A stretch of 64,000 nt of DNA, taken from positions 1 to 64,000 of the forward strand of contig JAQFVV010000346.1 in assembly GCA_028023455.1 (NCBI GenBank), in the 5' to 3' direction. The translations under genes were made by a program, and so were the position numbers. Numbering within the stretch: position 1 is the first letter of the stretch; every line of letters begins with the position of its first letter. This DNA is from Epiperipatus broadwayi. Lineage: Eukaryota; Onychophora; Udeonychophora; Euonychophora; Peripatidae. Below, piece by piece: positions 58,096 to 64,000 of this stretch. The notes under the pieces are model-generated. The model was not told the origin of the DNA. It saw only the letters and a list, made by a program, of their open reading frames with translations, and did not search any database.

Positions 58096-58213
58096 TAAAA
58101 TCATTGGATTAAGGCTAGTATAAAAAGAGAGGTTGAAGCCACTCTAGACAGTGATTCAATGATTTACAGAGATTAAATGATTCAGATTCAAATTAAGACA
58201 AATTTAGTTTGAA
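58096..58213 (+). promoter_or_regulatory. TATA-type core promoter, duplication unit 2
   Basis: TATAAAA (58,119-58,125) with the same flanks and initiator-like CAGTGA as unit 1; the ~115-bp block is conserved almost base for base. Confidence 0.5.
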
Positions 58214-60710
58214 ATTTATAATTATTTTTTTGTATCATAACAGTAGTAATTTCTTTTAAATAATTATTTTATTTAAGTGTTTTAAAAATATAATTGGAAT
58301 AACTATTTAAATAATTGTACACTAACACACCAAATTTCCCTATCAGATTATTCTTCTTGAAACTTAACTGAAGACAGCAATAATTCTAAGAAATGCTACA
58401 TCAGTTGCTTAAATATTGGTCCAATGAACACCAAATATCAAGGAATATACTACAAGACTAGAGATTTATGTAAAAACTTTTAGACATTTTTATGAATAGT
58501 ATGCCTGGGGTTGAGTGAACATTTATTTGCAATAACTTTATCATAATACAATGAAACTAATTTATTAACGTTAATTAAGAGGAATTGGATATTTATTAAA
58601 AATCATTATTATAGTATTAAAGTTGAAAGAAAAAAAAGAAAGTTAAGATTCTGCATCTAAGCTTAAAAACTGAATTTAAAATATTTTATTTTTTGGTATG
58701 ATAGAATGTCTCCTTATTATATATTTGATAAAATATATTTAAAGATAGATGAAAGAAGATGAATTTTGAATGTCTTTTATGCTTATAAAAGGACTTGTTA
58801 TTGATTAAATCAATAAATAAGCTATATAGTTGAAAATGATTTATCTGGAATAAATGACTTATAATACATTTTAAAAAGAATGAAATTATATTAGTTAATA
58901 AATGCTTTGAATGATTTAGCATCATTTACCTGGAAAAATATTTAATGAAAAGATACACATTTTAAAAAGATAAAATATAAATAAAGAAATATTTACTTTT
59001 AGATTATAAAAATGTTTTTTATGTACATATTAAATAAATAATTTACATTGTATAATGTTATTTACTAATGCTTTTAACCAATGGAGATGCAAATATTATT
59101 TGTGTTACATTTATTGCCATATATCTGCTATATACAATGGCTGAAATTAATGGAAAGTGTGTATGAAGAAAAAAAATATTTTCACGTAAAATGGATCTTA
59201 TTCTATGAATATATATATTACATGCCTGGATAAAATTTTCAGAAAGTAATGAAATAAACATTTTATTTTTTCAGAATGATTAATATTCTTAGATTTTATT
59301 GGATTTTATTATTTTTATTTGTACATATCTTCAAATGGTGCCAAGGCAAGAGTATGATTTGCGCACAATGCTTTCCAACTGTAACTAGGCAACGGATGCA
59401 AATTCCTGATGAACATTCATCTTATGAGCAGGAGGAGAGAAACTTTTTGTAACCTTAAAACTTTCTTTTTTATATATATTAAGTCTAACATTAATATTTA
59501 GAATATTACAATTTTTTATTTTATTTTTAAAAAACTAAGCTAATTATTATAGTTTAAATTTAATCTTCAATTAGATTAATTTTTGTTATTAATAGTAAGT
59601 TAAATAATAATAAAAAATGGGTTTTCAGAAAGTAATTTCCAGAATAATGTAAATTGCAGGCATAATTTTTTTTTTCTGAATTTATGGTCCAAGAAGCGGA
59701 TCACCGTAAGTGATCTTAATAATTGTCGAGATCATTGGTAGTTCCTTTTATTATTTATATTACATTTTGCTCGATAATTTTGTTTTTAAAAATTAGTATT
59801 TCATTTTGCTTGAATTTAATAGTAAACAGTAGAATGAACTATTGATAGAATTATCGAGTATATTTTTTATAAAAGATTTGATGAATGCAAATGAATGTCT
59901 TGAAGCATCCAAGGATATTTATTTAATATGAATGCTTGACTATACATACATTTTATAACATTATTGATATCTTATTTTCCTGAATGTTATCTGTTGAAAT
60001 ACAGAGAAAGATCTAATACTGATCTATAAATTATATAACAAATATATAAACATATAGTACTGATGTATGTTTTTTTAATCAAGATCATTTGTGCTTGAAA
60101 ACTTTTTTTTAAAAAAAACATCTTGAAATGAATTTAGATCTTTGTTGTTTCTTTAATATTGTTGTTTTGGAAATTATTTTAGTATGCAATTTATATATTT
60201 TATGATGTTAAGTGAGTTATTCAGTGTGGAAGATATAGGATGGTGATTGGAAGAATAATATTTAGATAAAATCCTAGATGTTAGGAATATGTTGAAATTT
60301 GTTGTACACGAATTACATTTTCATACTTTAATGTCATTAAAATATTCAGGTAACATGGGGCTGCCTATCTCTTTCCATAGACAGTTGCATTTCCTTATTG
60401 TCAATAAGTGCTATAATAGAGCCATGACTTGAATCTTAGGTGCCCGATGAATACAGACCTATTATTATTTTGCACTGTATCCATAATGATATAATCCTAC
60501 TTGTTTCAGTCATTCTTGTTATTACTCCATACCCTACACTATAATTGCTATCTATCAGCACAGGAATCATTGTAGAGGAGAGTTTTATAAGTTGGTAAAA
60601 TAATGGCTAAACCATATGAAGTTAATGTTGTGAGAGGGCAAGATGAAGTATATAGAAATTTTTTTGCAAATGATGTCGAGATGATTCATAAGAATGATCA
60701 ATATTCCTAT

Positions 60711-62184
60711 AAGTAGTAGAGATCACTTAGCTCAGATAGATGCATATTCAAATCGGAATGAAAGTGAGAATAGTGAAAATGATTTTGAATGCAATGATGA
60801 ATGTAAGAGTGTAAAAACAAAAAGAAATACAAATGACCAGCAATATAATTTATGGATAGTTCTTTATTTTTTATTATAAACAATTCAAACCTCATTTAAG
60901 TTGCAAAAATTTATGAAATTATCTCTTAAGTATTTTGCATAAACAATTAATTTTTTATAGAAGGAGATATTCATATTTTTTGTATAAAATTTTCTGATAT
61001 TCAAATATGAGGATGATACATTGATAAACTGCAAAGAAAGTCTTTAACTTTTTTTAAAAAAAATTATTTGTTGAATGTTAAGAAGTGTATTTTGAATATA
61101 AACTAATATTGATGCTGTACATCACAAGAAATATACTTTATGACAGCATAAGTATAATATTAAGTTTTCTTAGAAATTGGGAAGTTTATTGTATCTATTC
61201 CTAACACAAAAACAGTAGAATATAGTTTTTATTGAATGAAAATAATATATTATCATTACTGTTGTAAGTTATATTTTATTTAAAATGGCCGGAGTGAAGG
61301 CTGTCTTATTTTATTTTTGTCATTTATTGATAAGATTTTCTGTAAATATTTTTTTAATGTTAAATAAATGTAGATTCTTATTTTACTTTTGTAAATATTT
61401 TTTTTATATTATGTTATAAACTTATTGTAATAGTATAATATTATCAATTTATAAATAAATTTGTTAACTGCTTTGAAACTTATATTCTATTCAAGTTGTG
61501 ATTTATCTGCATGTTTTCATTTGATTTTTCATTCTATATGCATAATCCATGAAATTAATCATTCAAAATATTCATTTGGCACATGATCCCTAAATATTAC
61601 TTAGATATTATTTCTATTATATTTGATTGAGTAACAAAGTATACTATTATTGTTATTATCGTAGAAGATATGATCATTGGTAATTACTTTTAAATGGATA
61701 CAATACCAGTGAGAGATATTTGATATTGCCACAATATTCAAATACATTATATTTTTTTAAGAATGCCACATTAAATAAAGAGAGATTGTACAATGTTTAC
61801 TTAAAGTTTTATTATATTGTTTATGTTTTTATTGCTAAACTTTAATCATTAAATAGATTTAATGTTGAGAGTCATTAAGATATTTTAGTTGCTTATTGTT
61901 GTTATTTTATAAGCTTACTTAAATATGTAAAATCTCTCATCATATTCAACTACAGGGTGTTAATTAATTTATTTATTTTGTTATTACTTTGTTAGAAATG
62001 AACTTGAGATTATTATTATTATTGGAGAATTATAAATATTCTATAGAAAGATAAGTAAAAAATTATTAGTTAATGTTACATGTCTAATTAGTATTTTCAT
62101 TAAAGAAATATTAAGTAATTTATTATTATTTATGTAATAAATTTATCAATCATATTTTAGGATTATTAGATGTGTGTCTAAAGA
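60711..62184 (+). repeat. Near-identical tract, unit 2 partner
   Basis: Partner of 52,200-53,679. The upstream 150 bases (60,560-60,710) are visibly diverged from 52,050-52,199, so the border is abrupt. It contains the same acidic short frame (60,712-60,879). Confidence 0.85.
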
Positions 62185-62189
62185 TATGA

Positions 62190-63110
62190 GAGTATTCTGT
62201 AGTATTTCTGTTATGTGAATTTAGTGAGATAATATTCTTATGCCATTGGGAATGTATCTTTAGGGATATATTCTCAATGTTTAAGCCAGTGTATCTTATC
62301 GCACATCCCATGTTAAGAGTTTTATAGTTGTACTTGTTATTTTAATAGAATCTTATTTTACTTATAATACCGAGCTAATCAGAACAATCTTATTTTAATA
62401 ATCATTGTTTAGGTAACCCAATTACTGTTCATTATAATTATATCGTAGTTAGCTGAATTCTTTTGTTCAGTAGTTTTCTCTTTTGGTAAGATAGTGTAGG
62501 TTGGTAAATGTGTATAAGGGGAGTCTGATAATGGTGTAGAGTTTATATGTTTTGTGGTAGCAACTTATGACTGTATGTATTATTCGATTTACAATTTATA
62601 ATCCGTTTTATAATAATTTGATTATTTTATCATATCAGTGTCATATTAAATGTGGTATGTACAATGTAAGTTATTATTAACATAAACGTATTATATTGAT
62701 TGTAAATTAATAAATAAATAATTGAATTATGGAGAAGTGGCCATAATTATTTTAAATTTATAATTATGTCAATTATTTCAAAATAATATTATAATCGTTA
62801 AAGATCATTTTATCTCATATGCAATTGATTGTATTGTGATCATGTATTGATGAAAATGAAGGTCACTTTTTGCAGACAAATGAAACTGAAATCATAATTC
62901 ATAATTTATTTAAGTTCAATTTAGATATTATAGTTATAATTTTAATGTAATTTATGAAAGTAATTTAATACTATTTATCGTAGTCTGTAGATTGTTGTAG
63001 GGAGGGCTTAAGTGTAGCGTGAAAAAGCGGATGGGGGATTTCTTTTCATAAAATGAGATATTATAAACTTTATACAAAGATTCGTTATATTGATGTTTTA
63101 TATTTAAGAA
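62190..63110. other. Unit 2 non-coding stretch
   Basis: Diverged counterpart of 53,690-54,660; nothing else is seen. Confidence 0.5.
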
Positions 63111-63120
63111 AGTGGTGACA

Positions 63121-64000
63121 ATGAGTAATGCTACACCAGAAATCTATAATAAAATGTCATATCCTATAGATAAATCTAGTGAAATAAATAGAACAGAGGA
63201 AAAGGTGGAAAAGATAGTAACTCTTAGAGTGGTTAGTGAAGAGTTTCAAATGATGCAGTTGGTGAGAAGTGCAATGAAAGAAGGGTTAGATAAAAATAAT
63301 AAAATTTTGGAAAATAAGATGGGGTAGAATAAGAAATTCTTTGGAGAATGTTGGAAATCTCTTCAAGAAAACATTTGTAAACGATTAAACTGATTAGTAA
63401 AAAAAATTGCAGATGTCATCTGTTAAAATCATTAAACAAGACGTTAAAGTAATGAATAATAATTCAAAAAATAAACTAGGAGAGAATAATAAATGTCAAA
63501 ATATTGAATTAAAGTCTATGAGAATAGAGTCTAAATCATATGTTGAGGTGGTTGATGAAAATGTAAAAGAAAAGAATCTCTTGAAGTAATTAGTAAATCT
63601 GTAGAAGTAATCAGTACAGATTTGAAAGTAATTCAAGAACCCATAACTTGGTCAATGAAGATGTGGTAGAAAATAAACAGCTTGTTGAATTAATAAGCAA
63701 GATCCATCTGCAATTCTTTGAAATAATTAATAAAGATATTGACTTATGTAGTAATTTGACAGAAGAAAATAAAGATTCTATTAAATCAATTGATAAAGAT
63801 GTAGATGATGATAAATCATTTGTTAAGTTAGCAGATGATCATTTAGGAAAAGATGAAACTTTTGTTGATGTAACTAGTAAAGAAACTCAGTTATTTGTTG
63901 GACAAGTTGATGCTGATAATGAATTGGTTCATAAAGAAGTAGAAATTCATTAAAAGTCTGTCGAGTTAATCACTAAAGAATTAGAAATGAATAGACTGTC
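63121..64000 (+). pseudogene. Unrecognised repeat-protein gene, unit 2, partial and frame-disrupted
   Basis: The first ATG (63,121) opens MSNATPEIYNKMSYPIDKSS and continues EEKVEKIVTLRVVSEEFQMM to a stop at 63,327. Unit 1 has lost this N-terminus by mutation, so unit 2 shows the likely original start. Later segments are 63,407-63,589 (SVKIIKQDVKVMNNNSKNKL) and 63,648-63,953 (VNEDVVENKQLVELISK, DKDVDDDKSFVKLADDHLG), in shifted frames. The 30-residue repeat region would lie beyond the window. Confidence 0.55.

Larger units (their letters stand above)
57342..64000 (+). repeat. Tandem duplication unit, copy 2 (truncated by window end)
   Basis: Begins TTTACAATTGGTACACATAG, directly after unit 1. 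It lacks the three insertions found in unit 1, so it shows the ancestral joins: ~57,785 for the TIR element, 57,907 for TTAA, and ~58,000 for the 4.9-kb segment. Its end lies beyond 64,000. Confidence 0.85.

Noticed and set aside
41768-64000. Tandem units as a pair of LTR retrotransposons sharing LTRs
   Set aside because: Homology is continuous across the units with no distinct LTR/internal structure and no RT, protease or integrase.

Overview
The window is eukaryotic and very AT-rich (roughly 70-75% A+T by eye). It has spliceosomal introns, Penelope-like (PLE), RTE and gypsy retroelement relics, hAT and piggyBac-type DNA transposons, tRNA-derived SINEs and long microsatellites. This fits a large, repeat-rich animal genome, probably an invertebrate; I cannot name the species.

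The only conserved host gene I recognise is glycine N-methyltransferase (GNMT) on the minus strand. Exon 1 (33,542-33,747) and exon 2 (6,971-7,098) join in phase across a 26.4-kb first intron. The gene runs off the left edge. Positions 1-33,541 are therefore mostly intron, filled with repeats: foldback hairpins, four families of 400-480-bp tandem 'pLTR-like' PLE repeats, PLE GIY-YIG endonuclease fragments in inverted pairs, a hAT MITE (24,910-25,633), LINE fragments, a decayed hAT transposase element (28,230-~30,503) carrying a SINE, and a gypsy integrase relic.

Upstream of GNMT (33,750-41,710) lie two pLTR arrays with precise 12-13-bp target-site duplications, a 188-bp GATA microsatellite, a short MITE and decayed RTE and other LINE reverse transcriptases, all on the minus strand. 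Two of the pLTR families carry hammerhead-ribozyme motifs with conserved cores and covarying stems.

From ~41,768 to the right edge is a tandem duplication with a net unit of about 8.6 kb. Copy 1 (to ~57,340) is interrupted by a 1,350-bp TIR element, a 746-bp piggyBac-type MITE and a 4.9-kb insertion. Copy 2 (57,342 to the window end) preserves the unoccupied sites. Each unit has an almost invariant TATA-type promoter segment and, about 5 kb downstream, a frame-disrupted reading region for an unrecognised Lys/Glu/Asp/Ile-rich repeat protein; in copy 1 it ends in 90-bp (30-residue) tandem repeats. A ~1.48-kb tract is almost identical between units although its flanks have diverged, which suggests gene conversion.

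The same 746-bp piggyBac-type element also occupies positions 1-746 exactly, in the opposite orientation to the copy at 43,660-44,405.
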